Source: Victivallales bacterium (GTDB lineage: Bacteria; Verrucomicrobiota; Lentisphaeria; Victivallales; Victivallaceae). From it: 6,181 nucleotides of DNA. Below are positions 6,176 to 6,181 of the stretch, piece after piece. Location of the stretch: positions 1 to 6,181 of the forward strand of contig DAOWBJ010000110.1 of the NCBI GenBank assembly GCA_030634125.1, given 5' to 3'. Made by a program: the position numbers and the translations under genes. The stretch's first letter is position 1, and every line of letters starts with the position of its first letter. The notes below the pieces were generated by a model. It was not told the DNA's origin and did no database searches. It saw only the letters and a program-made list of their open reading frames with translations.

Positions 6176-6181
6176 CCCTCC
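6176..6181 (-). promoter_or_regulatory. Ribosome-binding site of the glycoside hydrolase gene
   Basis: On the minus strand GGAGGG lies four bases before the ATG (GGAGGG-AAAT-ATG). It is a near-consensus Shine-Dalgarno and decides the start codon. The window ends here, so the promoter and any upstream operon genes are not visible. Confidence 0.8.

Overview
The window suggests an anaerobic, moderately AT-rich bacterium. The best taxonomic hints are a large GH106-like glycoside hydrolase and a broken type IV pilin-like leader (LIELLVVIAIIAILA followed by LLPALNKAR). Both are very common in Lentisphaerota (Victivallis-type) and related Planctomycetota/Verrucomicrobiota genomes. This assignment is inference from gene style; there is no rRNA or other marker gene.

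Left part (1-2568, + strand): the 3' end of an IclR-type regulator is followed 30 bp later by a long reading region. That region encodes three consecutive copies of a QueG-like (COG1600, epoxyqueuosine-reductase-type) 4Fe-4S module. It does not lie in one frame. The first copy and a cysteine-poor second copy are in the 238-1689 ORF. The third copy starts in another frame (about 1629-2228) and returns to the original frame (about 2209-2568). Alignment of the three copies by eye places the frame changes at an A5 run (1627-1631) and near 2206-2211. The simplest reading is one ~776-residue protein split by two indels, either real decay or sequence error.

Middle part (2569-3570): about 1 kb with no convincing intact gene. 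It holds a minus-strand pilin leader relic (2577-2730), a 39-bp direct repeat with two mismatches (2821-2859 and 3267-3305), a long inverted repeat (2894-2917 / 2991-3015), six GGTGTC/GACACC hexamers in mixed orientation, and several terminator-like hairpins. It reads like a graveyard of REP/MITE-like or insertion-sequence debris.

Right part (3571-6171, - strand): one complete 866-residue GH106-like glycoside hydrolase with a strong Shine-Dalgarno at the window edge and no signal peptide. It is convergent with the left-hand genes. No functional link between the two sides is evident. I see no CRISPR array, tRNA or rRNA. I do not see a clearly new system. The most unusual items are the triplicated, frame-broken QueG-like protein and the GGTGTC repeat cluster.
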